Shown piece after piece: positions 40,792-59,006 of a stretch of DNA of 64,000 nucleotides. The DNA lies in contig JABMCL010001887.1 in the NCBI GenBank assembly GCA_018857735.1, positions 250,001 to 314,000 on the forward strand. The letters run 5' to 3'. Within the stretch, counting starts at the first letter, position 1. Each line of letters starts with the position of its first letter. Origin of the DNA: Alviniconcha marisindica. Taxonomy: Eukaryota > Mollusca > Gastropoda > Provannidae. The notes beneath the pieces were generated by a model. That model made no database searches. It was not told the origin of the DNA and worked only from the letters and a program-made list of their open reading frames with translations. The translations under genes were made by a program, and so were the position numbers.

Positions 40792-43700
40792 GCTGACATG
40801 TAATATATTTTCACAGTTTCGTACAGGTGGAGGTGCAAGCAACCTGCACATCCAACTTTTGAACTGTGCACACTAAACCAAGCCACTTCCAAGTCACAGT
40901 AAATCACAGAAAAACGGGTTGTTGTTTTTATAATATAATAATAGTATGCATGCATTGTGGAGGATCACAGAATGACAGCTCCAACAACTAAAATGGAACA
41001 GTTATGTTGCTGTTGTTGTTGCTGCTGCTGCTACTTAGTACTTTTCTTGTCATTGTTCCTGGTTGTTATGTTTGTGGTTGTAACTTGAGTTCATCATCAT
41101 CTTGGCAGAAACCGCCAGAAAGGAAATTTTAGTCATTTCGTGTCTCCACACAGTTTGAATTGTACTGTGAGTCTGAGCACTGTATGTGTGTGGGTAGAAA
41201 TCTGGTTAACCGTTAAGGTGTTTTGTGATGAAGTCTAGACTCATGCCTCTGTTTCCAGTGAAAGCAGAAGACCTCCAATCTCCACTCATATTTAAACAAT
41301 TACAATATTTAAACAATTAGATCTGGTTTACATTTTTTACTGTAGTTTAACTTATGTTATTGTTAAAACAATAAAAGGCCAGTTCTCCACATTAGTCAGC
41401 AGCCAGTCAGCTTTGGTTCAACATTTCCATTTAATTCAATGTCTGCATTTAGGTACTATGTCTTCATGGTGCTTTGTTGGGCGTCACCCAACACTAGATC
41501 GAATTGCAAACTGCGTGTGATCTCAGCCGTGGCTCCACACTCCTCCCCGGTACCACAAGTCCAGTCAATGAAGGGCGGAATCTGGATGACTAAATAAACA
41601 CGCAAGCTGCCATTATTTTGGTCTGTATGGCAATACCCCCCCCCCCCCCCCATCACTGATCTATGCACATTATAGTCGGTAGCGCCCTGTGTCTGTAAAT
41701 AAAATTTATGCATACTTTTCCCAAGAATGACAATGATTTATTTGAACTGAATCCTTACGAACCCGTATCTGGAAGAATAATCGGTCTCCGTATCAGTCTG
41801 GCCAGCGTGAAATTACGTATCCTGCTAAAGTTATCAGTGATAATTTCCGGTCAGTCGACAGAGGACACGATCCCAAACATGAAATCTGAAACAACCCAAT
41901 ATGCCTAGTCTAACTGTCCGCGTGTATGACAATTTACTCAAATGTAGACGACTACGAAGCTGTAAACAAAACGCGCATTGACATCAAATACGAATGAGAG
42001 AAAATGGTGGCAGGCTCAATTTCAACTTCATCTTGTTACCAAATCCCACGGTAGACAAGAACTGGGTTTGCCGACATCGTCTGCTCATCATGCCGGTACT
42101 ATGTTCCGATCTATTCAAACTCTTTATGAACAGCATATTTGAACGTTTCCACTTTTTCGTGCACAGATAGACTTTCGTTTTACTATTTTCGTCTGCTCAC
42201 TTTATAGATCATGAACTCCATCAATTTCGCTTTGTGCAGTAATTCCAAGGTGTATGCTGTAGGCTATGCATTTTTCATATCACTGATGCAAAATACGTAA
42301 TGTTTCGTATCAGTTCACACAAATCTCTGAAAGGCAGCGCGACCCCTGATAGCTGTTGTAGTTTTGTTGTTGTTTTAGCTTTGTTTTGTTTTTCTATTGT
42401 ATTACAGTTTTACACAGTTTTGTGTTCACATACATGTAGACATACAATTTTTCCAGGCAAGCTGATTTTTCTTCTACTTGTCCTACTGGCCCCACTTCTT
42501 CTTTTTTCATATGTAGGAATCCCTGTTTATACAGGAAAACAGCCTCAACTTTGGCAGTCAGAGATTCAGAAAATGGTGCTGGGCAAGTTGATTTAAATAC
42601 TAATTACTGGACTGATGGGAAATAAAGTTAGTGTAAAGCCCTGACCATGGAGTTTTGTCAGTCTTGTCTCTAGATCAGTCTTCTTCTTTTTTCCCTACTT
42701 TTTTTCTAGTTGCTCTCTTCATACAGTTATACAGTAGGCAAAGGCACATTCATTTTTTGAATATTGCGCTCTGCAACTTACCTCCCTTGAGTCAATGGCG
42801 AAGTCTTCAAATAATCAAAACTCTCAAAAAGAAAAACAGTGTTGACCTAACACTACAGTAACAAGTTAATATAAAACATATGTAACTGTAATATAAATCA
42901 CTGACATTTCTCAGTCACACAGCCTCTTTATTCCTGCAGAGGCAAAGAAGCAAAAGAGCAAATTGCTGCTCTGGATCTGGGTCTGGATCTGGAGTTATAC
43001 TTTGCACTTGGCAGGGACTATTAATTATTATTGGCCATTTTCGCAACAGAACTGCGAGAGTACAATGCATAATAAAACTTGTACTTTAAAAGGAATAATC
43101 TGTACAGTTTGTTATTGTACAGAGATTATTAAAAACTGGCTAAAAGCATTTTCATTCTGGCTGCCAAGGTGTGGGAGGCAGCCCCTTGTAGCACTCTGCC
43201 CACTGCTGATGAAAATGCAGTGTCAAGAGTCTGCAGTGACCACAGTGTCTTCCAGGATGAAAATTTCATGTTTTGTGCCCTTGGGATATTGGGTCATTCA
43301 AGAATGTGGCAACTCAATATCCTTGAACTGGCACAAACATTAGCCTAAGACAGGATTAGCTTAAATTGGAATGCCCACTTTGAGTTTGTGTAGCTCAGAA
43401 CTTTCTGGATTCTCACAAATTCTCACTTCAAAAAAACAGCCCCAATAATTTGGTAATACCACACAGGCATTTATTTACAAATTATTCACCCTAATACAAT
43501 GATATTACTAACAGTAATACTAACAGAAGGTAATATTTGTATACTAAAACAGTAATGCTCACAGCTAATGTATTCAAGTTTCAGCTGACAAATAACAATA
43601 ACATTATTAACAAAGTCACCAAAGCAATTTCACAGGCGCAAACAATGGTGCCCCAAGACATGCTACATTCCTATTTGAGTGAAGCTGTTATGTTTTATTC

Positions 43701-44352
43701 TTGTGTTCACTGGAAATGGTTACCGTTGGGTTAAAAACTAACAGTAATGCCTGTTGTGGGGTTTCCCCAAATGGAGGTTACAAATTCAGATTCAGAGTGC
43801 AATCAAATTATGTGCAGTATGCATGCATGCATATGAATGATTCCTATCATACAGTTTCAGCAAAACTGAGAAAATCAAAGCGTAACACAAAAACCGTTAT
43901 CAGTGAATGGTGATATGTGCAGATTTTGAATGAATTCAACGGAAAGAAAACATTAAATTGCAAGAGCACATTTGACCTCAACCGGAAGTTAATGCCAGTG
44001 TCCGCAGACGAGGGTCAATATGTTTGTACACACCGTATTACTGGCATTTTCACCACATATTCTGCTCTCACCTGATATTTAAGTCACTAGCATCAAACAA
44101 TATCAGGTTCCAAGGTTTTTGGTATGCATCACCGTCAATATGGAGAAAGAGACGAATTCGAGTCTTGTTTATGCCGCCATATTTATTCATGGGCAGATAA
44201 CTTGCTCATTTTCATATTTCAGCAAGAGTTCTTCTTCTCTTCGTCTTTGTAGGCGACCAACTTGTTCATAAATACGAAGTATGATTCATACTGAGGATGT
44301 AAGGGGGTGTAATGGGAGAATCAATGAGTTGAAATAATTTCAAATAAATAAA

Positions 44353-44417
<65 letters not shown>

Positions 44418-44498
44418 TTATTTGTTTGTAGCAAGGACTGGCTGTTAAATAGGTCCAAATGGACCTAACGCTACTATCCTTGAGTATTAAAGTTTTGA

Positions 44499-44557
<59 letters not shown>

Positions 44558-44700
44558 CCCCATCGTAAAGTTTATTCATTCATTCTCTCTCTCCATCTGT
44601 GTGCGAGTTTGTGTAGAGTAGAGCCACAGAATGCATTGCCCCTTTAAATGATCGAGAGACTTTGCGGGCCTTCGGCAGTAATTCTTTTCTTTTTTTCCCC

Positions 44701-44732
<32 letters not shown>

Positions 44733-45226
44733 TTCTTCTTTTTTAGGGGGTGGGGGGGGGGGTGCCTTTTGTTGCTTTTTTTTTTTTAAATTAAAGCACC
44801 GTATGGCGGCTTACTAGCGTCAATAGCTGTCATGTGCACGCCATTGGAATCACCATAAAAGGCACATAATTACAATTATGTCAACATGTTTACAATTATG
44901 TGCTTTTTACACAAATAAGCCATTGGAACCAAGCGTCCAAAGACATTTACTATTTGTGTAGAGATAACTACTAAGTCATAATGTGCTTTTGATGCTGCTT
45001 ATTACAATTGCATGCTTTTGACCATTGAAGTTCAAGGGTTAAAAGCTTTGTGTGCATTATCAGGTCTTGTTAATTTCAACTTCTTTATCATACATTGATA
45101 TAATGTGATATCAGACACACAAAAATGTCACAAATAGTAAGATAAACACCATTCTCCAACACCGGTTAAACTCATTGCATTGATCCAGTTCAGGTATATA
45201 TTGACACTACCAGATCATCTTTTTCT
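40510..45226. other. Intergenic region upstream of gene A
   Basis: No gene recognised on either strand. It holds (CA)n at 40757-40789, (TGT/TGC)n near 41005-41031, a C-run at about 41637-41651, two (CT)n tracts (about 44357-44412 and 44501-44554), a T-run at about 44707-44730 and G-runs near 44746-44762. The stretch 41900-42300 is less repetitive with more CpG and could hold the gene A promoter and first exon; this is inference. Confidence 0.45.
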
Positions 45227-45544
45227 GTGAGCCAGTTTGGCCTAGCCGTAAGGCATTAGGCTGGTAAGCGGAAGGACCTCGGTTCAATACCGCTTCAGCT
45301 CTCCTTTCTCTTCAAAAAGGTTGTGGTCTGTGGACACTGTCTTGTGACTGTGTCTGTCACTTCCTACTGAAACATTAAAATGGCTCTAATCGCTGCCCAT
45401 CTTAATGCAGGAATCATTCTGGTGGTGACAGTGTAGCGATAGGTATATAATCTCCCTCTTCCCCCACCTCCATACCCCCTCCCCCCCATCCCTAATAAGC
45501 CTTATGGTTTCTGTGGACATTAAGCACCATGTTTACTTACTTAC
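45227..45544 (+). mobile_element. tRNA-derived SINE, copy 1 of a tandem dimer
   Basis: Box A-like TTTGGCCTAGCCGTAAGGC and box B-like CGGTTCAATACC form a tRNA-like head. A conserved body follows (GAAACATTAAAATGGCTCTA, GGTGGTGACAGTGTAGCGAT), then the 3' end TTATGGTTTCTGTGGACATT, AAGCACCATG and TTACTTACTTAC. ATCTTTTTCT precedes it (45217-45226) and follows it (45545-45554). Confidence 0.85.
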
Positions 45545-45555
45545 ATCTTTTTCTT

Positions 45556-45848
45556 GTGAGCCAGTTTGGTCTAGAGGTAAGGCGTTAGGCTGGTAAGCAG
45601 AAGGACCTTTGCTCGATACTACTTCAGCTCTCCTTTCTATTCAAAAAGGTTGTGGTTTGTGGACACTGCCATCATCTGACTTTGTCAATCACTTCCTACC
45701 AGAACATTAAAATGGCTCTCATTGCTGCCCATCTGAATGCAGAAATCATTCTGGTGGTGACACTGTAGCGATAGGTATATAATCTCCCCCCCTCCCCTAA
45801 TAAGCCTTATGGTTTCTGTAGACGTTAAGCACCATGTTTACTTACTTA
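45556..45848 (+). mobile_element. tRNA-derived SINE, copy 2 of a tandem dimer
   Basis: Starts GTGAGCCAGTTTGGTCTAGA and repeats all blocks of copy 1, with a shorter C-rich tract. It ends in GTTTACTTACTTA and is followed by ATCTTTTTC (45849-45857), the third occurrence of the same short direct repeat. Box B is damaged (TTGCTCGATACT). Confidence 0.85.
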
Positions 45849-45857
45849 ATCTTTTTC

Positions 45858-47164
45858 ACTCTGTGTTTTTGTCTTCAAGAAATCTAAAAATTAGGATTAC
45901 CTTTAGTAATGTTGGCAGATTTTTATTTTACTATTGTGTACATACTGGTCCCACACTCTTGACCCCCAGTTTACAATATCCCCACTGTCTACTGCAATGT
46001 TTCATCATGTCCCTCATTTTAAGGCACATCTTTCAGAGGCCTTTGTGCATGGCTTTTGTGAACACGGTATTCCCTCTGAGGTATTTTGGATACTGTGCTT
46101 TGGTCTGGTTAATGCACATCAGTTGTGTAACACAATCAGTTTGGCACTTTAAGTGTGTGTGCGTGTGTGTTCTATTTGATGGGATGTGAACACAAAGGAC
46201 ATGTTTGTGGGCATGTTCTGTCTCATAGTTATACCATCTTAACACAAACAACAATTATATTTTTTTACCAAAAACATGTCTTTATTCATATTCACATTGA
46301 TAAAATCCACATTGTGAACATCCACACAAAAACATACAAGTCAAAGATTGCACACATCTCTTGCAGCACATGCATGACCACAAAACCATTTAAACACTCC
46401 TCACTCACTTTCAAAACTTTAAAATATAAATAAAAAATGTTTGCATAGTTACTCATCAAGTGCGATTCCCAAAGAACACAAAATACACTGTAAACCTTTC
46501 TACAGAACACTGTACAGCTCATAATCAGAACGCTGCAGTTACACAGAACAGGTCATGAGACTAATATGCTGTAAAGAGCTTGGTCTCTTTTCAAGAAAGC
46601 GATGGACGAGTACATGTTCACCGATGAGCAATTATTCAAACAAGAGCTATACGGAGTGCAACTCAGTCCAGATGATTGTGCAAAATTCTCATGGCTACTT
46701 GCGGATTTTGTAATGTGTATGTCACGTATGCGCAGTGTTAGAATGCCCACAAAATATTTGAGGGGAAAAAGCTTTCTCTCTGATTATGCTTGTTTGCCCA
46801 CACCAATCTGCATGAATCTAACTAGCAGTAAAAGGATATTCACTGAAATATTTTGCAACATAAACAGGACTGCAGAAAATGACATCCATTTTTGCTGGCT
46901 TTTATAATTCTGCATGAAATCAGATCCACAATACCTGACCACCAACACTATATGACAGTAAAAATTCATTATTCGTTGTTACAAGTGTTACAAAATCAGA
47001 TCTCTCCTTGTATCAATTTCAGATTGTTATGTTAAAAACACTTTACAAGAGTGAGGACAAAGTGGACAGGACCCTTTAAAACAGGTGCCTGGATAATTTA
47101 AAAAAAGAAACTAGCATGATATCCACTGGCCTGAAAGAAAGTCTTTACAGAGCATAGTCAGGCT
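45858..47164. other. Intergenic, no gene seen
   Basis: A plus-strand open stretch 46602-46907 (MDEYMFTDEQLFKQELYG) has protein-like composition but no recognisable domain, splice links or neighbours. It might be a fragment of an old exon or transposon. Otherwise AT-rich. Confidence 0.4.
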
Positions 47165-47370
47165 CAACAGACAGACCAAAAGGACACTCTTAAAACAGAG
47201 ATTTGGATATGGAGATGTCACAGCATGGACAGTCTCAACAGCCAGACCAAAAGGACAATCTCAAAGAACAGACTCAGAACAGAAATTTTGATATGGAGAT
47301 GTCACAGCATGGACAGTCTCAACAGACAGACCAAAAGGACAATCTCAAAGGACAGACTCGATATGAAGAT
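47165..47370. repeat. Tandem repeat, ~80-bp unit, three copies
   Basis: GATATGGAGATGTCACAGCA, TGGACAGTCTCAACAGACAG and ACCAAAAGGACAATCTCAAA repeat; the first and last copies are partial. Confidence 0.85.
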
Positions 47371-48238
47371 GTCACAGGATTTTCGTGTACCAAACAGATA
47401 TGGTACCACTGGAATGGTTTTGAATTTTCACTCTTGTTCATAATGGATACACATCAGACAAATAAGCAGATTGGTCAGAAAAACACAAAGAGATAAAGCC
47501 TCCAACGTATACTGCATGTAGCATGAAAAACAGCTGTTAGGATTGTACTGCCTTGGAAAAGATTATCGAGGAGTAAGATGGACAGCACAGCTCTGAGAAA
47601 CTGAGCTAGATTTCTTTGGAGAAGACTGCCAGTAAGACTAACACAGTACACAAAGTAAAAATCAAATAAAAGGTTACCTGTGATCAGAATCACAAAGTAA
47701 AAATCTAATAAAAGCTTTCATGCGATCATTTGGTAAGAGTGCTGTGGATATTTAAAAGAACACAGTTACAGATACCAAAAATAAAATCTGTGTAAAATTG
47801 GTAAAACTGGCAACCAAAGTCCACATCACACTCGGCTGATGAGTAAGGCTGAACAGGCTAGGGGACCCTGAAACAAACAAACAAAATAGTGTCATGATGT
47901 GGCTTCAGTCACAAAGTAAACAAATATATTTCACATGACCCAGTACAACATTCATCTGAGGAAGGCATATAGTTCCATACTTCAAAGCTGCCTCATCAAA
48001 ATTACCATACATACTGTACGTTCCAGCTATTTGTCATCATCAGTGATTCCTTGTCAATAGTACTTGAATGACTGTATGTTCACTCAAACCAAAAAACAAA
48101 ACAAAAAAGTGATTAACCAAAAAACCAAAAACAACAACATTCTCTGGACATTTTTCTTTCTTTCCACAATGCTAAAGAATATCCAGATGCAGCGGTCACA
48201 CTGCCCATCATTTGTTGAATGTCACTTTACATCCACAG
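47371..48238. other. Intergenic, no gene seen
   Basis: AT-rich sequence with short direct repeats (TCACAAAGTAAAAATC at about 47658 and 47691). No gene or RNA recognised. Confidence 0.45.
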
Positions 48239-48651
48239 TATCATTGGCGGGAGCTGCCACAAGCATCATTTTTGTCGCAACAGATGTTTTGTTGCGACAA
48301 ACATGTGTTTGTCATGACAAAACACGTCTTTTGTTGTGACAAAAGCATGCTGGTGGCAACAAACATAATTTTGTTGCCACAAAAGTTTTGTCGCTACAAG
48401 CTTACTTTTGTTGCAACAAAACACATCTTTTGTCGCGACAAATGTATACTTGTCGCGACAAACATTTTGTCATGACAAACATATTTCTGTCGCAACAAAC
48501 ATTTTGTCATTACAAATATTTGTCGCCTCAAACATAATTTTGTCGCAACAAAACAAGCTTACTTTTGTTGCGACAAAATGCGTCTTTTGTTGCAACAAGC
48601 AAACTTTTGTCGCGACAAAAATAATACTTGTGGCAGCTCCCGCCAATGATA
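48239..48651. mobile_element. Palindrome-rich TIR element, copy 3 (413 bp)
   Basis: Ends are TATCATTGGCGGGAGCTGCC and its inverted copy, flanked by a perfect 6-bp duplication CCACAG (48233-48238 and 48652-48657). The interior is an array of about sixteen self-complementary units (TTTGTCGCGACAAA, TTTTGTTGCGACAAAA and variants), about twice as many as in the other two copies. No protein is encoded. Confidence 0.92.
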
Positions 48652-48699
48652 CCACAGAGACTGTGCACACTATTAGTGATGGGGAGCCCACCTCAACTT

Positions 48700-48985
48700 T
48701 CACATAGCTCTTGAGCTCTGCTGCCCATCATAACAGTGGGGAAATTTGTACAGGATTTTGCTGGGACAACATTCTTTCACTGCTAGTGGATCATCAAGTG
48801 CGACTGTCTGTACCACACAAGACCAGTTTCATCCAAAGGACCAGACACTCAGCTCATCATCCTGAAACTTTGGTTGCCAGTTTTACATGGGTGAAAGTGC
48901 TAAAGCCTGAACATGAGATTTAAACCTTGAATGTTGAACCTTGTGCTCCCAAGTGTCCTCACCACTAGACCACATCACCTCCAAA
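48700..48985 (-). mobile_element. tRNA-derived SINE, minus strand
   Basis: Reading minus from 48985: GGAGGTGATGTGGTCTAGTG then GTGAGGACAC (box A region), then GGTTCAACATTC as a weak box B. This head type resembles the plus-strand fragment at 7716. The rest, to about 48700, is a SINE-like unique body. Confidence 0.55.
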
Positions 48986-49546
48986 CACTGGCACTATTGA
49001 ATGTGGCACACATGTGTGTGTGTGTGTGTATTCAGTGATCACAATCAACTTGACAACCACACTAAGAGGCATTGCCATGGATGCTGAGAACTCCAAGCAC
49101 TGGTTTACAACATCCTTCCTCCAACTACTGCCATGATTGATTACGCCACAGGTCTAAAAAAAAACGTCAGCTAACAGACAGTTGTTCCTTGGTGTTTAAA
49201 TGGAAGTAAGTTTGTAACAGACCACTCAAATTATATCAGGTGTTTCTTTTATAACTGCCCATGATGCTTACACCAGCATAAATAAAATCAAAATAGTTTA
49301 AATTGAGAAGGAACTCTTTTCTGTACCAAAGGCGGACGGGCCTCATGTTTACATGCGTGCTTGGACGCTGTGCAGCTTCCAGTCTTATTCATACCCAAAC
49401 CTTTCGAAGGGAGCCAACAACATCAGTGAACAGCTACGCAGAGATAGAGTACCCCTTCAGTGGCGTAATCAGTTCTAGCGGAGTTTAGAGCAAGGTGTCG
49501 GAAAGCAATGCTTGGAGTGTGCGCCACCTGCTCACTCACCGTGTCT

Positions 49547-55098
<5,552 letters not shown>

Positions 55099-55221
55099 CT
55101 TGGCGGTGGTAGTGGAGGGAACACGTTTGATGGTGACTGCCTTAGTTACACGCAGCTGAAAACAAACAAAAAACCAAATTTAAGGAAATCAATTTGATTT
55201 CAGTTTGAGTGCTGGGCTCCA

Positions 55222-58200
55222 CCTTTTTTCTCTTTTTTCCCCCCTCTTTATTTTTTTGGGGGGGTGTGGGGGTCGGCAGGTTGGTCAAATTGGGGGTGGA
55301 GAATATTTTTGATTCAACTTTTCTGACACTAGTGACAACATCTCTTCTCTTTTTTCCCCCTTTTTTTCAAGGAATGAACCAAAACAAGAACAGAAAAGAC
55401 ATCACAGTTTACCCTGAAAATGAAATACGAAACACATGCTATCTGAATAAATGCCCCACTGGCAACAAAAAGCCTATAAACTTCTGAGCACACTTGACAA
55501 AGCAAGTCTCATCACTCATGCGACTATTACTGTATTAGAATCACAGCAAGAGGTTGCACAAGTTATAACATCCTGTGACCTACTGACCTGATATTTATTC
55601 ACAGTAAACCCATGATAACCACCAACAAGGCAGATGACACTTTATGACATTCTTATCATGCCCCCCTTTCTTCTCTTTGCCAGGACATTTGACAAAGTTA
55701 TGTGACCGGCTCAAATAAATATCAGCATCAGACTATGACCATGACCAACTCCAATAGATACCTGCACATTTGACCTGTGCACAGCTTGGCCACCATACAA
55801 ACATGACCCACTCCCACACAGTCTGAGCATCACTAATCTACATGTATACATGACCGGCTCAATTGAAGCTGACCATTTCTGATCAATCAACACACACCAC
55901 CTCAAACAAAATGCAACCAATCAGCACACCCAACCAGCTCAAGTGTGATCAATCTGCACATATATTTGACCTGCTCAAAACCTACACAAGTGCAACTAAT
56001 GTCCACACAGGTCTGCTCAAGGAGTGATCGCACTGGACATTTTTCAAACCGGTGTGACATCTGAAAGGTGGAGAAAGCGGTTCACAGAAACCAGTCAGTC
56101 ACTGCAACCGGTCAACTACGTGTCACTCATTCAGAGTTGCATATGACTAGAGTGCAGTGGGGCTGCTCGAATGCAGAGAACAGCGCCACAGTTGCCACTG
56201 TGAAGTGCTTAGGGCTCATCTCGAGATAATGCGCTCAACAAGTCTTCATACAAATAAATATATTTAAAATAATAAAGTTATTTAATTTTTAATTATAACA
56301 AGTTAGCCAGACTAATTTGCACACAAGACCTGCTCAAACAAGTATTGAAGCAATACTTAACAACAACAAAATTACTTAATACGTTAGTCAGACCAGTCTG
56401 CAATCACACAAAACCTGCTCAACGCTTGACCAGTCTAAGCACATGACCTTCTCAAAGTATTTAACCAATACTCAACAACAACTAAATGATTTAATACGTT
56501 AGTCAGATCAACACATGCATGTGTACACACAAGACCTGCTCAAAGTCTGACCAGTCTGCACACACAGGAACTGCTGAAATTCATCCCAATCAACCTTGTA
56601 GTTCTCACAGTTAGTGAGTTACACTCACTCCTTTCATCTCAAATGAAAGCCTTAAAAAGAAAAACATTACCAAATGAGTTGCCCTCCAGGTCAGTGCATG
56701 TCCTATGACTTATCACATGATGCCCAGTTAATTAAAAAAATGTAAAACAGCACCACCATCATGTGCCTGAATGTAACAGTGTAACCATCAAAAAAGAAAG
56801 ATCAGGTTACACTTAGTCAAAAGAGTTCATTTCAGATTCTGTACAGCTACTTTTAGCTGTCTTCTCAAAAATCTCTTTCTTTTATTTATATATGTAATTT
56901 GCCTCTTTTTTCTTTTTGGTTGGGGGTCGGGGGGTCAAAATTACTTTGGAACAATTGTAACCAAAAAATATGGTCCTTTTTATTTATTTTATTACCGGTG
57001 CTAAACATGCAAATTCTCTAAGTTATAACAACTGGGATTTGGTTGTCAGAAAAGTACAAAGGATGTTTTGTTTTTTCAGAAAGAAGTCAGTCAAACAGCT
57101 CACCCAATTACCCACACAAAAACAGCTGCAGCAACACTTGCTGTGGGTCTGCAATTGGCCTGTAGATATATATATATATAAAACAGATATATATATATAT
57201 ATACACACAGCCTTGTTCACCCTCCACTCACATAGTACAAGTGCTGTACAATTCACTGAAGTAAATGCACCTACTCAACCAATGCCAGGCCATGTGACCC
57301 CCTTGACACCAGTCACATGACCCGACCTACATGTATGATCAGTGCATGTGACACGCCACTGAAGCTCGACTAATAACCCTTCCCTAAGGTCACTGTGCCA
57401 GCTTTTCAGTCAGCTGAGCTGCCTGATTTCCCACTGGATACACTTGCACTTGTAGTACTTGGCAACAGCATTAGGACCCCCAATCACAACTTTGTTCTAT
57501 AGTTATATGATAAAGGCGCAGTAGCCAGATCATCATTACCTGCCCTGTGACTGTGATGACTGTTGCAGCTGTTGCACATTGCACATCTGTTGACTTTCTC
57601 ACATGATCAACATACTTTCAGTTTCACATGACCAATTTCCTTATCATAATGATAATCAGCAACATATTTTTTTCCAATTTATCATGACCAATGCCCTTAT
57701 TAATATCATAATGATAATCAGCAACAGTATTCAAACCATTACTCCAGGATTTAAAAAAAAGGGTGTTACACTCAAAATAAGCAAGTAATACTAATAGTTA
57801 TTGAAGACATAAATGTATTGACTATTGTCTATCAATTGACTAAACAGAATCACCATATGTGCACAGTTAAACTTTTTCTGTCTGGATTTAACTGTTCAAG
57901 CAGCAGTCACAATATAATAAGGTTACTTGTGATTTTGTTGCAATGATGGGAAACTTATATGACAGTGTTGTGTTTTTTTAATTTTATTTTAATCGAGTGA
58001 CCCACATCAGTATGTGGGACAGAAAAATCACTATATATATAATAGTATAAACTAATAAAGCATCATTCCCAGCACTAAATTACACCCTAATTTAGTAATT
58101 ATCAGTTCTCTGTGTGTGTGGTGTGATACTGAAAACTGCTTATATAATACGTACTATGTGTTTAACTGTTATTGTTAAGTACTGATACTTATAAAAAAGA

Positions 58201-58696
58201 GTAAAATAAATTTAAATTCATACTCTGATAGTGATATAAATTATTTATAAAATATATAATAACAGTTATTTCCTTACCTATAACTAGTAAAACTAATATG
58301 TAAAAGCCCGACTTCTACAGCCCAAAGAGCACAGCACCTGATAAAAAAAACAATGAAAATTAAACAAGTAAAACGAAAATAAGATGTTGATCATGTACGG
58401 TGGGTGTAATCAATGGAGGAGACTTAAAATAAATTAGTTAAAACTTGTTGAACTTGAACTAGCCTACATACAATATTCTATTTAAAATGTTAGTTGTTAT
58501 TCATTATGTTTTGTTTTTTCATATTCGAACTTGGCCTCTCAGCAAACCACAGTTCGACGATAAGAAATGTAACACCCCAGCCATCATCACATTAAGCGCG
58601 AAACTGATGAAGTTTTCAAAACTGTTCTCGTCCACGATTCTGACTAAAACTGAAAATAACAATCGCCGCCATCAGTGCACCTGAACTAAAACGGCA
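55222..58696. repeat. Large duplication, block R, copy 1 (~3.47 kb)
   Basis: Nearly identical to 59005-62472 (offset about 3,785 bp). Differences seen include a GG indel near 55272, G/A near 56210, and a cluster of substitutions plus a deletion in the last 100 bp. It lies in the 5'UTR intron of gene B and holds no gene of its own; small (TA)n tracts lie near 57169-57202. It includes a fragment of the repeat family seen at 32.8 kb (about 56024-56110). Confidence 0.95.
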
Positions 58697-59006
58697 GGGG
58701 GTTGGGGGGGGGGGGGAGGGTACCAGTACCAGATACCATAACTACACCACAATCTACCTGTTATAAAGATTTTATATATATATATATAATGTCTGTAGTG
58801 CGTGAAGGGATCAAATGTCGTCGAGCGATTCTGTGGCCACCGCAACAGAACACTAGCAGGTTAGGTTATAAACATGTCTACATTAATTACTTGCACGTGG
58901 CGTCTCATGACTATCAGTATCAGGAAGTGATCCAGCACACACACACACATCCACACACTCGTTCACTCACTCACAGCATCATTCAATTTTTTATCACTCA
59001 ACTCCC
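58697..59006. repeat. Large duplication, block S, copy 1 (~310 bp)
   Basis: Matches 63637-63938 with very few changes (for example ACATTAATTAC against GCATTAATTAC near 58879/63812). Contains a G-run, a (TA)n run and a (CA)n run. It joins block R copy 1 directly at a G-run. Confidence 0.93.

Noticed and set aside
48239..48651. CRISPR-like array of short palindromic repeats
   Set aside because: There are no unique spacers of constant length, the units are only about 14-16 bp, and the whole is framed by transposon-like inverted ends in an animal genome.
56970..57320. 116-codon plus-strand frame repeated at 60755-61105
   Set aside because: It is present twice only because of the large duplication. 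Composition is low-information (IYIYIY from a TA tract) and no domain or splice link is seen.
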